A stretch of DNA of 64,000 bases from JAGWBF01 sp965116325 (GCA_965116325.1 OZ220675.1:1984001-2048000), one strand, 5' to 3'; positions 19,301 through 26,785 are shown, numbered from the stretch's first letter. Notes: generated from the letters alone by a model not told the origin. Program-made: numbers and translations.

Positions 19301-19734
19301 GGGACGGAATGCTCTTCGCCTCCGGCTACTACGTCCAGGTTGAAGACCCAGCGGCCTACACCAGGGCCTACGTTCAGCAGGCCATCGAGTACTACGAGGC
19401 CAACGGATTGGACTCCACCATAGCCCATTACAACAGCCCCGAGAGCGTTGACGGACAGTGGAACCTGACCATGGCAGATGAGAACGACGTTGTGCTCGTC
19501 GCTGTCCTGGCTCCGCACCTGATAGGCACCGACTTGAAGGAGCTCGGGCGTATCCGAAAGGTTGGCGAAGAGATGGCGGCAGCCACGGAGGAGGGCCTCT
19601 GGGTCAGCTTCGTCTTCCCCAACACCAGGTCCTCGGAGACCTTGTACGCCCACACATGGGCCATCCGCTACGACGGGCTGCTCTTCACGTCGCGCTACTA
19701 CGACGACCAGCCTGACGTCCAAGATACGCCTTAA
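16324..19734 (+). CDS. Giant lipoprotein with eight Cache-like sensory units
   Basis: 1136 residues. A lipoprotein signal (FLFLVVASFAAFVVAC) is followed by a Pro/Thr/Glu linker and eight units of about 125-135 residues. Each has YVxxAIxxYexxGlexxxxxYn, then an aromatic core (FYLFLIGADDNYLAHP), HLIGTDIKDVxGSDGxELG and WVEYLWPxPxTxxExxK, closing with RxDGLIFASGYY: the single-Cache pattern of bacterial extracellular sensors. Units 1-4 and 5-8 correspond pairwise at a fixed offset of 519 codons. There is no TM helix, kinase or chemotaxis domain after the repeats, so it is a free surface-anchored ligand binder. A TTG at 16357 with GAGAGGA in front is an alternative start. Divergent from the permease gene. 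Confidence 0.85.
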   Translation: MQLERTREDYTLGTKQQGKRHEHRTDLTFRPASAGLLRGLFLFLVVASFAAFVVACGGDPTPTPEPTPESTATAAPTTTPEPEPEPTATATPTATPEPEPVNEDDALTRAYVEKAIAYYEANGRDATIEYYKSEESIEAGRYLHLISKDEGILLAMPFYHNFLGSKQESATPLLEVATEEGAWYEGQGIFVVETTAGFSIRQGPMRNYLVLRDGLIFISGHSTLQENVAEATKDYVSRAIALYESEGLEATVAHYNNPDSLEGIFYLFLIGADDNYLAHPIFPHLIGTDIKDVIGSDGQELGKEIARATEDGIWVEYLWPNPITRLEEPKTTWAIRHNGLIFASGYYTVGETPEPPAWQGADPREYTVEYVERAIARYERDGLESMLNYYNSVASFEGEWYLFATDENDIYHVHPLIPRLIGMDIKDVVGSDGYELGKELAKAGEGEGVWVEYLWPHPVTLKEVPKVGYAVRRDGMIFASGYYPGVTDPESYTQAYVQKAMDYYDSQGLEATVAHYNSPESIDGSYWLMMVDPKGVIVVAGAEQALVGVDARQFQGVVAGEPIGESLLSATEEGHWFKYLWSNPRTAGQLTVYLWIIRHDGYVFSSAYYVEGDYEAPPSTDPDEALTLAYVQKAIEFYEENGLEDTAAYYRNPASAENGRSLILIDKAESTLLVYPNIPALEGQYVGPGSSFSGFATLIEAATEEGYWSTTQGINPVTKLEEPRRILGVLHDGLVFSSSHSALVEDVADSVKEYVSKAIAKYESDGLDAAIAHYNTQESLDGQFYLFLIGADDNYLAHPIFPHLIGTDIKDVVGSDGQELGEEIAQATEEGIWVEYLWPHPVSRKEQQKVTWAVRHQGLIFASGYYAGEPETGTPAWLDADPREYTVQYVERAVERYQRDGLESMLNYYNSVASFEGEWYLFGTDENDIYHVHPLIPRLIGTDIKDVVGSDGYELGNELAKAIDGGEGVWVEYLWPHPVTLKEVPKVGYAVRRDGMLFASGYYVQVEDPAAYTRAYVQQAIEYYEANGLDSTIAHYNSPESVDGQWNLTMADENDVVLVAVLAPHLIGTDLKELGRIRKVGEEMAAATEEGLWVSFVFPNTRSSETLYAHTWAIRYDGLLFTSRYYDDQPDVQDTP
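16636..19734 (+). repeat. Internal tandem duplication, period 1557 bp
   Basis: The coding sequence of Cache-like units 1-4 (from about 16636) recurs 1557 bp later as units 5-8. Most of the copy has diverged, but 68 bp are identical (17464-17531 and 19021-19088). The exact 519-codon offset holds at unit 1/5 and unit 3/7 boundaries. Confidence 0.85.
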
Positions 19735-19751
19735 CGTAAAGGGTTCTTGGT

Positions 19752-20150
19752 CTAGCTAATCGTGGTGGGCCAGTAGCCTGGCACGGCGTAGGCTTCGTCT
19801 GCGCCGGGCCAGGGCGGCATGGTAACGATCAGGAACCTCAGTGGGCTGTCACCCGTTGCCCTGAACTGGAAGTGGGCCCCAACGGGAATGGACAGGCTTC
19901 CACCCGGGGCTACGTCCGCAACCCGTTCGTTATCGCCGTGCTTCCTCCACACCTGGCCGGTACCCTCAAGGAAGTACCAGACCTCCTCGACCGTCCTGTG
20001 AGCCACAGCCACCGACACCTCCCCTGGACGGAGGGTGCAGTGCACCATGGTCCCCCTGCTTGCCTCCGACAGCAGCCGGATCTCCGAGCCGTCGGGAGCG
20101 ATGACGTCCCGGTCTCTTGAAAGCTCCTTGTAGCCCAGTTCCTGTTTCAT
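19752..20150 (-). CDS. Cupin-domain protein
   Basis: A 132-residue single-domain cupin. The first cupin motif is partly visible (HCTLRPGEVSVAVAHRTVEEVWYFLEGTG), with H, E and a C-terminal region GGSLSIPVGAHFQFRATGDSPLRFLIVTMPPW providing the second motif's His. It could be a metal-dependent small-molecule enzyme or a binding protein; no specific reaction is implied. The ATG at 20150 with AAGGGAG in front is chosen; the frame stays open further upstream without coding character. It is convergent with the large lipoprotein gene. Confidence 0.8.
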   Translation of the reverse strand: MKQELGYKELSRDRDVIAPDGSEIRLLSEASRGTMVHCTLRPGEVSVAVAHRTVEEVWYFLEGTGQVWRKHGDNERVADVAPGGSLSIPVGAHFQFRATGDSPLRFLIVTMPPWPGADEAYAVPGYWPTTIS

Positions 20151-20261
20151 GCTGGCTCCCTTACCCCTCTGGGCAATCATACCCCACCGGGGGTAGCGAT
20201 GCCCTTGACAGTGTGCTGCAACGATGCTGACATGGCCTGTAGTCCTGTGTAGGAGCCGACC

Positions 20262-20711
20262 ATGCCTACCTATAAGCGTCTCATCATCGCATGGCTCTTC
20301 GTTCCCTTGCACCGGCTTTTGCTCCGGCTCTCCGGGGGCCGGCTTCTCGGCCGGTTGGAAGGACACGGAGTCCTGGTCCTTGTGACTAGGGGGCGCAGGA
20401 GCAGCAAGCTGCGTTCGTCGCCCCTGATGTACTTTCAGTTCGAAGAGTCCGACGACCTCATCGTCGTTGCTTCCAACTATGGCCAGGACAATCATCCTGG
20501 CTGGTACCTGAACCTCGCGGCCGACCCGGCCGTTTTCGTCGAAATCAAGGGGGAGCGCTTCCCCGCCGAGGCCCGCATCACCCAGGGCCAGGAACGGGCC
20601 GTGCTGTACGACAAAACTGCTATCGCAAACCCAAGGTTCTCTCGCTACCGGGCTGCCACCGAGCGCCAGATTCCTATAGTCGCCCTCCGGAGGGTGGGCC
20701 CGCCGGCTTAA
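20262..20711 (+). CDS. Deazaflavin (F420)-dependent nitroreductase family protein
   Basis: 149 residues of the DDN/split-barrel family: LLRLSGGRLLGRLEGHGVLVLVTRGRRSSKLRSSPLMYF, where the T-x-GR-x-S pattern contacts the cofactor phosphate, then LIVVASNYGQDNHPGWYLNLAADPAVFVEIKGE. Family members use F420H2 to reduce nitro-compounds, quinones or other acceptors. This one fits with the LLM-class oxidoreductase elsewhere in the window and suggests the host makes or acquires F420. The N-terminal helix is hydrophobic, and membrane association is plausible. Confidence 0.85.
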   Translation: MPTYKRLIIAWLFVPLHRLLLRLSGGRLLGRLEGHGVLVLVTRGRRSSKLRSSPLMYFQFEESDDLIVVASNYGQDNHPGWYLNLAADPAVFVEIKGERFPAEARITQGQERAVLYDKTAIANPRFSRYRAATERQIPIVALRRVGPPA

Positions 20712-20776
20712 GAGGTGCCGGGGGTGAGAGGGTCCGAATGGCGGCGGAGGCCTTCAGGGGAGAGATTAGGACTCCC

Positions 20777-21088
20777 CTACCTGAGGGGCATGTTGAGGGC
20801 GCGCTCCAGGTTGCCCAGGTACTCGGTGAAGGCCCAGCGGCCCTCGAGCGTCGCCTCAACCCATGTGCGGGGCATCCTCTCGAGGAACTCCTTGGTGGTG
20901 CTGATGTAACCGGCCTCCTCCAGCTTGCGCAGGTGGATGGTCAGGTTGCCGCCGGTCAGGCCCAGCGCCTGCTGGATGAAGCCATAGGCCACCCGGTCCG
21001 AGTCGGACCGGGATACCAGCAGCGTCATGATTCGCAGCCGCGTGGACTGGTGGATCGTCTCGTTCAGGACGATCGGGTCCTCGCTCAT
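20777..21088 (-). CDS. Winged-helix transcriptional regulator
   Basis: 103 residues with a single winged helix-turn-helix domain of the type IHQSTRLRIMTLLVSR, then FIQQALGLTGGNLTIHLRKLEEAGYIS (recognition helix) and a wing ending before a C-terminal dimerisation helix. It fits the MarR/HTH_27-like group often paired with membrane proteins. Its start (ATG at 21088) overlaps the stop of the upstream membrane-protein gene by four bases, so both are made from one transcript. It probably represses the shared promoter at the palindrome near 21750. Confidence 0.85.
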   Translation of the reverse strand: MSEDPIVLNETIHQSTRLRIMTLLVSRSDSDRVAYGFIQQALGLTGGNLTIHLRKLEEAGYISTTKEFLERMPRTWVEATLEGRWAFTEYLGNLERALNMPLR

Positions 21089-21720
21089 GCTACACGGCTC
21101 TTGCGGATCCATACCCATGCTACGGCCACGATGGCAAGTATGAGCACCGCCGACAGCGCGGGCCCGGCATCGCCGGCAAACTCGGTGGGTAGATAGTAGG
21201 AAGAGGCGATGCCAAGTCCTACCAGGGCAATGGCCAAGTGATGCATAATGCCGAAGAGAATGTACCCCAGGGCAATGATTCCGATGGCTACTCCCCTGAT
21301 GGCGACGGGGTCGGAGTCGGAGGTCCACAGGCCGGATGCCGCGGGGATGATGAAAGCGGAGGCAACCACGGTCATCCAGAAGCCGAAGACCCGGAGCCCC
21401 GCGGCGGTGGCGGAAGGGCCGCTGGCGTTCTGCTTGCTGGCCCGGTAGCCGATTAGGGAGCTCCCTATCATGCCTGGGATGGTCAGGCCGAACCATATGG
21501 GGCCGGGATACCAGGGGTAGTCCTCGGCAAATCCAGGAGCAAGTGTTTCGACGGCGTACATGGAGAAGTACCCCAACGCAACGATTGCGCCCCACAGCAG
21601 CGTGATGTTGGGCCAGCCCGCCACGTACATGGCGGTACGGGAAGTGTCCAGGGTCGTTTGTATCGACCTCCATCCCTGCTCCGGCGTGATGTGCTGCCCT
21701 TCTCTGTCCTGGTCCTGCAT
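21085..21720 (-). CDS. Multi-pass membrane protein paired with a winged-helix regulator
   Basis: A 211-residue protein. A short hydrophilic N-terminus (MQDQDREGQHITPEQGW) precedes about six membrane helices, including MYVAGWPNITLLWGAIVALG and a C-terminal VLILAIVAVAWVWIRKSRVA. I recognise no catalytic motif or named family. The ATG at 21720 follows GGAGGATAGAC, which fixes the start; the frame upstream to 21834 lacks coding character. It is the first gene of a two-gene operon with the regulator, so it is likely the regulated output or a sensor. Confidence 0.75.
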   Translation of the reverse strand: MQDQDREGQHITPEQGWRSIQTTLDTSRTAMYVAGWPNITLLWGAIVALGYFSMYAVETLAPGFAEDYPWYPGPIWFGLTIPGMIGSSLIGYRASKQNASGPSATAAGLRVFGFWMTVVASAFIIPAASGLWTSDSDPVAIRGVAIGIIALGYILFGIMHHLAIALVGLGIASSYYLPTEFAGDAGPALSAVLILAIVAVAWVWIRKSRVA

Positions 21721-21749
21721 GTCTATCCTCCTTGCAGTGATATAAACTA

Positions 21750-21777
21750 GTTTGCATTGTAAACAAATTATTGTCAA
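21750..21777 (-). promoter_or_regulatory. Candidate operator and promoter element of the membrane protein/regulator operon
   Basis: GTTTGCATTGTAAAC (21750-21764) is a near-palindrome with one mismatched pair, 30 bp before the start codon. A perfect TTGACA lies on the minus strand at 21772-21777, though no good -10 follows at 17 bp. Autorepression by the winged-helix protein is the obvious hypothesis. Confidence 0.45.
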
Positions 21778-21898
21778 GATCCTTCGCCACGTATCCAAGT
21801 AGCCCACAAGGGGCGGTGCTTCGCCTTGACTCAAACACGCTGAAGTGTCTTACTGGGAGCTGGTCCTGGGCAGTGCCGAAATTTTGTGGAGGTATGCG

Positions 21899-22540
21899 AT
21901 GGAGAACGGTCAGGGCAATGCGTATCCGGTCCAGTACAACGTGGACTATCCTGAAGGCGCCAGAGACAGGCTGAGCGTTCTCCTCAGGCTAATCCTTGTC
22001 ATCCCCATACTGGTAATTCTCGCCCTCGTCAGCGGCTACACCTCCAGTGGCGACCTGGAAGTCGATGAGATAATGTCCCCCTTCTTTGCGGGCGGCGTTG
22101 TGTGGGCTGCCACCCTGCTGATGCTCCTGTTCAGGAAGAAGTACCCGCGCTGGTGGTTCGACTGGAACCTGGAGCTGCAGAGATTCACCGCCCGGGTGGG
22201 CGCATTCCTGTTTCTACTGCGAGACGAGTACCCTTCCACCGACGAGGAACAGGCTGTCCACCTGGACATCCCATATCCCAACGCCCAAGAGGAGCTGAGC
22301 AGGTTCCTTCCCATAGTCAAGTGGCTGCTGGCCATCCCTCACTATGTAGTCCTGATTATTCTCTGGGTGTTTGTAATGATATTCACGGTCGTCGCTTGGT
22401 TGTCGATACTATTAGCTGGCAGCTATCCCAGGGAGTTGTTCGCATTTGTGGTTGGAGTAGATCGGTGGACATTCAGGGTCTTGGCTTACATGGCCCTCCT
22501 GACGACCGACAGGTATCCCCCTTTCCGGCTCGGAAACTAG
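21899..22540 (+). CDS. DUF4389-family membrane protein
   Basis: 213 residues with the DUF4389 pattern: YPVQYNVDYPEGARDRLSVLLRLILVIPILVIL, then a second membrane segment, RKKYPRWWFDWNLELQRFTARV, and a C-terminal half in which the pattern repeats (FLPIVKWLLAIPHYVVLIIL, then SYPRELFAFVVGVDRWTFRV). Members of this family are inner-membrane proteins of unknown role. The ATG at 21899 is preceded by GGAGGT at a five-base distance; an upstream in-frame ATG at 21845 lacks a ribosome site. Transcribed divergently from the regulator operon. Confidence 0.85.
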   Translation: MENGQGNAYPVQYNVDYPEGARDRLSVLLRLILVIPILVILALVSGYTSSGDLEVDEIMSPFFAGGVVWAATLLMLLFRKKYPRWWFDWNLELQRFTARVGAFLFLLRDEYPSTDEEQAVHLDIPYPNAQEELSRFLPIVKWLLAIPHYVVLIILWVFVMIFTVVAWLSILLAGSYPRELFAFVVGVDRWTFRVLAYMALLTTDRYPPFRLGN

Positions 22541-22741
22541 GCAAAAGCCTCGAATCCGGGGTGCGTGGCTGAGGGTAACCTGACCGCGATCCAGCCGTCG
22601 GGGCGATGAGATTCCCGTGGGCTTTTTTGAGACTTGGTCGCTTTCCTATTGCAATGCCAGGACTCTGGCGGCAGGATGTACGCTGGGCGGGACCGAACCC
22701 AGCAGGTCCCTCCCATGGCGGCACATAAAGGAGGTTGAATC

Positions 22742-23422
22742 ATGGGCACAATTGCGGTGAACCGTCTGGCGGGGCTGTCCCTCATCTTCGGCCCGGTAAT
22801 CGCCTTCGTGTTCTTTCTCATAGAGCCGGGTGGACTGCTGATAGACAGCGTCAAGGTGTCGGACTCTGTTGGCGCTATAATGGCCAAGGGTTCCAACGCC
22901 GCGCTGACCAACGTGACCAACATCGCGATCATCCTTGGCTTGGCCCTGATCCTCTCGGGCTTGTACGCGCTGATGCGAAACGTAACCCTGCAGGGCAACG
23001 GGAAGGCGCTGGTCCAGATGGGCTTCTTCATGATCTTCGTCGGGCTGGCCGGTTGGATGCTGGCCGGGGGCATGGACTTCATCCTGGCCGATGCCCAGAC
23101 CCCCGAACAGATCGCGGGAAGCGTTCCCGTTTACTACGCTGGCTCCGCTCTCCTCTATGCCGGTGGGATCACCCTCGGGTTTGGCGGGTTCATCTTCGCT
23201 TTGGGCCTCTCCACGAGGGACGACTTCAACCGGATAGTCTCCCTGTTGGCGGCCCTCGTCAGTCTGGCTGTTATGGTCTTCTTCATCATAGCCATTCTCC
23301 ACAACGACGGGCGCGACACCTTCATCACCCTGGCCCGCAGCTTCTACGTGCTGCTAGTCATCTGGTATGGATACCTGGGCGTCGGGCTGATGAACCGACC
23401 CGACCCCGACCTGTGGCAATAG
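22742..23422 (+). CDS. Multi-pass membrane protein, paralogue of the protein at 13547
   Basis: 226 residues with about six membrane segments. The N-terminus NRLAGLSLIFGPVIAFVFFL and following EPGGLLIDSVKVSDS pair with the 13547-14263 protein. The start ATG has an excellent ribosome site (AAAGGAGGT) and a long hydrophobic C-terminal half including FITLARSFYVLLVIWYGYLG. The family is not one I can name. A strong hairpin follows the stop codon, so it is probably a single-gene transcript. Confidence 0.7.
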   Translation: MGTIAVNRLAGLSLIFGPVIAFVFFLIEPGGLLIDSVKVSDSVGAIMAKGSNAALTNVTNIAIILGLALILSGLYALMRNVTLQGNGKALVQMGFFMIFVGLAGWMLAGGMDFILADAQTPEQIAGSVPVYYAGSALLYAGGITLGFGGFIFALGLSTRDDFNRIVSLLAALVSLAVMVFFIIAILHNDGRDTFITLARSFYVLLVIWYGYLGVGLMNRPDPDLWQ

Positions 23423-23441
23423 ACGTAGTCTAAGACCTGCC

Positions 23442-23475
23442 GGCGGCCGCCCAAGGTTTAGCAAGGGCGGCCGCC
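23442..23475 (+). terminator. Hairpin after the membrane protein gene
   Basis: An 11-bp GC-rich stem (GGCGGCCGCCC and complement) with a 12-base loop starts 19 bp after the stop codon. No long T run follows, so termination is likely but not certain. Confidence 0.55.
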
Positions 23476-23587
23476 TAAGGCAAGTCTGGGCCAACTACAA
23501 GTGCGGCGGTGAGACGGGCTGGCCCAAGTGGGCTAGCAGGATGCCCCGGCAGCTAGGTCTGCGCCCTGGAGCTGAGACGGCCCGTCG

Positions 23588-24382
23588 CTACAGGGTGTCC
23601 AGCTTGGCGGTCGGGCGATCGTTCCTGCGGGCCACCATGCGGGTGAATCCCAGGGTTTGGCCCCTGTCCAGCGCCAGCATATCGGCCTCGTCGCTGGGCT
23701 TGCCCAGCCGTAGCGACCACGCGAGGTCCGACTCCATCCAGAGCTTCCAGCCGTCCGGCACCAGCTCGGCAACCTCGACCGTCACCAACCCGCTTCGTTC
23801 CCAGTGGCGTCTCCACCAAGCCGGGCTGTGCAGGCTGAAAAACGCAGGCTCCCAGTATTGCCGGAGGTGGTCCGGCGGGTCGGCGGAGGTCAATTCTTCC
23901 ACCAGCGCGGGCGCTACGATTCCCATCTGCCCGCCGGTCTTTATTGCCCAAGCCAGGTGGTTCTCCAGGAAAAGGTCATCGGTCCCGAAGTAATGGTAGG
24001 CGTCCACGCTGATAATGGCGTCGAAGAACCCGTCGGCGAAGGGCAGGGCATGGGCCTCGGCATTGATGGGGAACACCCGGTCTTCCAATCCAGCGGCGCG
24101 GATGCGGTCATAGTTGTCGCTGGCCTCGATCCACAAGTCCGCTGCCCACACCTGCACCCCGTACTCCTTCGCAAGAAATATCGAGCTCAGCCCTTTTCCG
24201 CAGCCCAAGTCCAGGACCCGCATTCCTGGGGTGAGGGCCATGCACTCCGCCAGTGATTCCGTCAGCCAGAGGGCATTGGGCCCCATCATGTTTTCCAGGA
24301 CCCAGTCGGGATCATAGTTTGCCGAGCGGGGAAACTCGGCCCGACGGAACAAGTCCTCCCGTCCTTCACCTCTGTCTTGCAA
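23588..24382 (-). CDS. Class I SAM-dependent methyltransferase
   Basis: 264 residues with a Rossmann methyltransferase fold: motif I MRVLDLGCGKGLSSIFLA, the acidic residue after strand 2 (VWAADLWIEA), motif II region AEAHALPFADGFFDAIISVDAYHYFG, then motif III LAWAIKTGGQMGIVAP. The C-terminal half has a WWRRHWERSGLVTVEVAELV segment similar to small-molecule methyltransferases of the UbiE type. The annotated start is a TTG at 24382; TTG further in is possible. The substrate is unknown. Confidence 0.85.
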   Translation of the reverse strand: MQDRGEGREDLFRRAEFPRSANYDPDWVLENMMGPNALWLTESLAECMALTPGMRVLDLGCGKGLSSIFLAKEYGVQVWAADLWIEASDNYDRIRAAGLEDRVFPINAEAHALPFADGFFDAIISVDAYHYFGTDDLFLENHLAWAIKTGGQMGIVAPALVEELTSADPPDHLRQYWEPAFFSLHSPAWWRRHWERSGLVTVEVAELVPDGWKLWMESDLAWSLRLGKPSDEADMLALDRGQTLGFTRMVARRNDRPTAKLDTL

Positions 24383-24509
24383 ATCCCGCCCCCCTTCATC
24401 CAGCTCTACGGGAATTATACAAGCGCACGAGCTCTGGGTATTCCCGTGTGAAGGTATGCAAAGGGCGCGACCGCGTGGTACGGGAGGCTATGGCAGGGGC
24501 GGTCATATG

Positions 24510-25238
24510 TTAGTGGGAGGCGTTGACTGACAGGGTGGCGGTGACTCCGAAGTGGTCTGAGAGCCTTCGGCCTTCGTGGATGTTGCTGATCGCGTCGAGG
24601 GCCTCAACCGCGAGGTCGTCGCTAACTACGATGTGGTCGATGCTCTTGCGGCCCTGGTATGCCAGCTCCGAGGTAACGATCGACATGCTGGGTGGGAAGG
24701 CTTTCTGAAGGGCTAACTGAAGCTCTCGGGGCGCGCGGCTGCCGGGCCCAATAATCTGGTTGAAGTCCCCCATCACAATAAGGCGAGTCGCGGGAACATC
24801 TTCGAATAGCTTGGTCAGTTCGGCCAGGTACTGGCCATGGTCCTCCCACCGAATCCTTTGTTCAGAGTTGCGTCGAGCTTCGGTCCTTGACCCGAACCAG
24901 GGAATACAGATGCCCATGACCTTGAGCGAGCCCAGGGAGGTCTGTGTGACCCCGGACACGAAGCGCCCGGGTGGCAGGGAATTGATTCCCACATCATCGA
25001 CCTGCGCCCAGGGTTCCCTTGACCAGAGCACAATCTTCCGTCGGTCGTCCTTGATCGGGTACCCGTAGTCCGCCTGGGAGCAGATAACGTGCCCGTCCTG
25101 AGGCAGCAGCCCGACATGTGACTCGGTCAGACAGACGACCTCGGGAGCATGCTGATCCATACGCCTCAGTACTTCAGGCGTTCGTCGCGACTTGGGCGTC
25201 GCCCACTCGACATTCCAGTTAACTACTCTGAGGGACAT
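24510..25238 (-). CDS. Endonuclease/exonuclease/phosphatase (EEP) family protein
   Basis: About 242 residues with the EEP metallohydrolase signature: SLRVVNWNVEWATP at the N-terminus, the metal-ligand Glu in PEVVCLTESHVGL, LIVMGDFNQIIG (the catalytic GDFN) and KSIDHIVVSDDLAV and RRLSDHFGVTATLS (the SDH motif) at the end. Such enzymes cleave nucleic-acid or phospholipid phosphodiesters; the target is not predictable. The ATG at 25238 is preferred over a GTG six codons upstream because it directly precedes the conserved first strand. Confidence 0.88.
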   Translation of the reverse strand: MSLRVVNWNVEWATPKSRRTPEVLRRMDQHAPEVVCLTESHVGLLPQDGHVICSQADYGYPIKDDRRKIVLWSREPWAQVDDVGINSLPPGRFVSGVTQTSLGSLKVMGICIPWFGSRTEARRNSEQRIRWEDHGQYLAELTKLFEDVPATRLIVMGDFNQIIGPGSRAPRELQLALQKAFPPSMSIVTSELAYQGRKSIDHIVVSDDLAVEALDAISNIHEGRRLSDHFGVTATLSVNASH

Positions 25239-25337
25239 GGGCTGATTTTTCTCCACTTACGCACCTGACAGGCGAGGCAACTCATTGGTGCCATCCGCGC
25301 CGCAGCTAAATCACGGGCTAACAGAGACGTCACCGCA

Positions 25338-25511
25338 TTATTCTTGGCCCAGATCGGCAGATAAAAACTCCAAGCGATTCACCACCTCACGAAACCCGAT
25401 CTTCTCATACCGAGTAGTACCTGGGTGGATGTCCTCCCAATGTCGAAGGGCGGACACAGCACATAATCCCGTTGACGAATTCTGGTTCCGCTGATAGATT
25501 CGTGGTGCTTA
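25338..25511 (-). pseudogene. Truncated gene remnant (C-terminal fragment, acetyltransferase-like)
   Basis: On the minus strand a frame from an in-frame stop at 25509-25511 reads 56 codons with coding character and ends in TAA at 25338. It contains ALRHWEDIHPGTTRYEKIGF and REVVNRLEFLSADLGQE, similar to the last strand-loop of a GNAT acetyltransferase (YEKxGF). There is no start codon or ribosome site. The fragment breaks off exactly where the retron RNA begins (a1 repeat at 25508), which suggests that arrival of the retron cut the host gene. The family assignment is tentative. Confidence 0.4.
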
Positions 25512-25662
25512 CGAGGTGATTGTTCTCGGCGGTGTATCGCCGCCGTGCCCAGCAATGGGTTTGAATAGCTTCACCAAGGGGCAAAATCAATTCTGCACTA
25601 AAGTGCAGAATCAGATTTGCACCTTGCCGCGGCTTCGCCTTCGGTTGGAATTACCTCGTAAG
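25508..25662 (+). ncRNA. Retron msr-msd non-coding RNA
   Basis: The flanking repeats of a retron are present: a1 CTTACGAGGTGATT (25508-25521) pairs with a2 AATTACCTCGTAAG (25649-25662), 13 of 14 positions Watson-Crick and the other a G-U. The G at 25522 directly after a1 is the expected branching guanosine. The msr part shows two hairpins: CGGCGG/CCGCCG (25527-25545) and CCCA-GCAA-TGGG (25548-25559, a GNRA loop). The msd is a long stem, AAGG and GCAAAATC on one side and GATTTGC-CCTT on the other, capped by ATTCTGCAC-TAAA-GTGCAGAAT (25576-25625). The reverse transcriptase start lies 50 bases downstream, as usual for retrons. Confidence 0.85.
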
Positions 25663-25711
25663 TTTTTCATTTCGTCACTAACTCACAGGCCTTCTGATCG
25701 ACGAGAAGTCA

Positions 25712-26785
25712 ATGCCTTCAGCTTCCTCGGCACTTCGACCTGAGTGGATACCTATTCCTCGACAGCAGTTTCGGGAGGAATTTAGGAACCTATCCTCCTT
25801 AGGAGACCTATCGCGCTTTTGGGAAATCCCAGCGTATCAGATCAGCTACCATGCGTTCCACGCCGAGAAGGACCAAGCCTACAATACCTTCCTAATTCCT
25901 CGTCGAAATGGCCGAATGAGACGAATCGAAGAACCTATACAGGCACTAAAGTATATCCAGAGGATTGTCCATGAGTCATTGACAAAACTTTACGGTCCAC
26001 CTGACCCCGTTCACGGGTTTATTGCGGGAAGGTCAATCGTAACTAATGCACAAAACCACTTGGGCCGCCGGTATGTCCTCAATATAGACTTAACAAACTT
26101 TTTCCCAAGTATCACCCGTCAGCGAGTATTTGGAAGACTACGGGCGGAGCCATACTCACTGGATCCCATCGTTGCTAATGCAATTGCTTCCCTGTCTACG
26201 AATGCCTATGGTCGGCTACCTCAGGGAAGTCCATCATCACCCGTTATTGCCAACATGATTGCTGCCGAAATGGATGCTGATCTTGCTCAGTTATGCGGGT
26301 CTATGAATTGTTGGTATACGAGATATGCTGACGACATTACGATTTCGACTTCACGTAGTGAAATGTCGCCTAGTATTGCCAGATATCCGAACGCAAAGGG
26401 CACCGGTCAAGTAGTTGTCGGAGATGAACTAGCCTCGATCATAGCGAAGCACGGATTCAGCCTAAATTATCGGAAGAGTCGACTAAAGAATTCTGGGACT
26501 CGGCAAATGTGTACCGGGCTAATAGTCAATGGTGACAAACTATCTGTACCAAGATCCTTTACTCGCCACTTGAGGTCGTTAATTCATCACTGGAAAATGA
26601 ATGGGTGGGAGGATGCGGCTCAAGCGTTACATTCAAAGGAACATCGGAGCAATATAGATACCAGACAAAAGCTGGTAGGTCACGTTATGGGCAAGATCAA
26701 CTATATGAAAATGGTTAGAGGGCAGGATGACCCGGTTGCTCAAAAGTTCGCCCAGATTGTAAAAGTTATTCCGAGTGGCAAGTAG
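25712..26785 (+). CDS. Retron-type reverse transcriptase
   Basis: A 357-residue RT that would copy the msd part of the adjacent RNA into multicopy single-stranded DNA. The retron-specific motifs are in order: NAQNH at 112-116, VLNIDLTNFFPSI at 122-134, GRLPQGSPSSPVIANM at 167-182, the catalytic RYADD at 204-208, and CTGLIVN-x7-R at 267-281 (the VTG/Y region that recognises the RNA). No extra domain is fused. Gene and RNA are AT-richer than the flanks, indicating transfer. A 9-bp gap separates it from the FRG-domain gene, so the three parts form a cassette. Retrons studied so far are anti-phage toxin/antitoxin-like systems. Confidence 0.93.
   Translation: MPSASSALRPEWIPIPRQQFREEFRNLSSLGDLSRFWEIPAYQISYHAFHAEKDQAYNTFLIPRRNGRMRRIEEPIQALKYIQRIVHESLTKLYGPPDPVHGFIAGRSIVTNAQNHLGRRYVLNIDLTNFFPSITRQRVFGRLRAEPYSLDPIVANAIASLSTNAYGRLPQGSPSSPVIANMIAAEMDADLAQLCGSMNCWYTRYADDITISTSRSEMSPSIARYPNAKGTGQVVVGDELASIIAKHGFSLNYRKSRLKNSGTRQMCTGLIVNGDKLSVPRSFTRHLRSLIHHWKMNGWEDAAQALHSKEHRSNIDTRQKLVGHVMGKINYMKMVRGQDDPVAQKFAQIVKVIPSGK

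Noticed and set aside
25260..25500. Extra gene upstream of the retron RNA
   Set aside because: Only the truncated minus-strand fragment is coding-like; other frames have no start signal.
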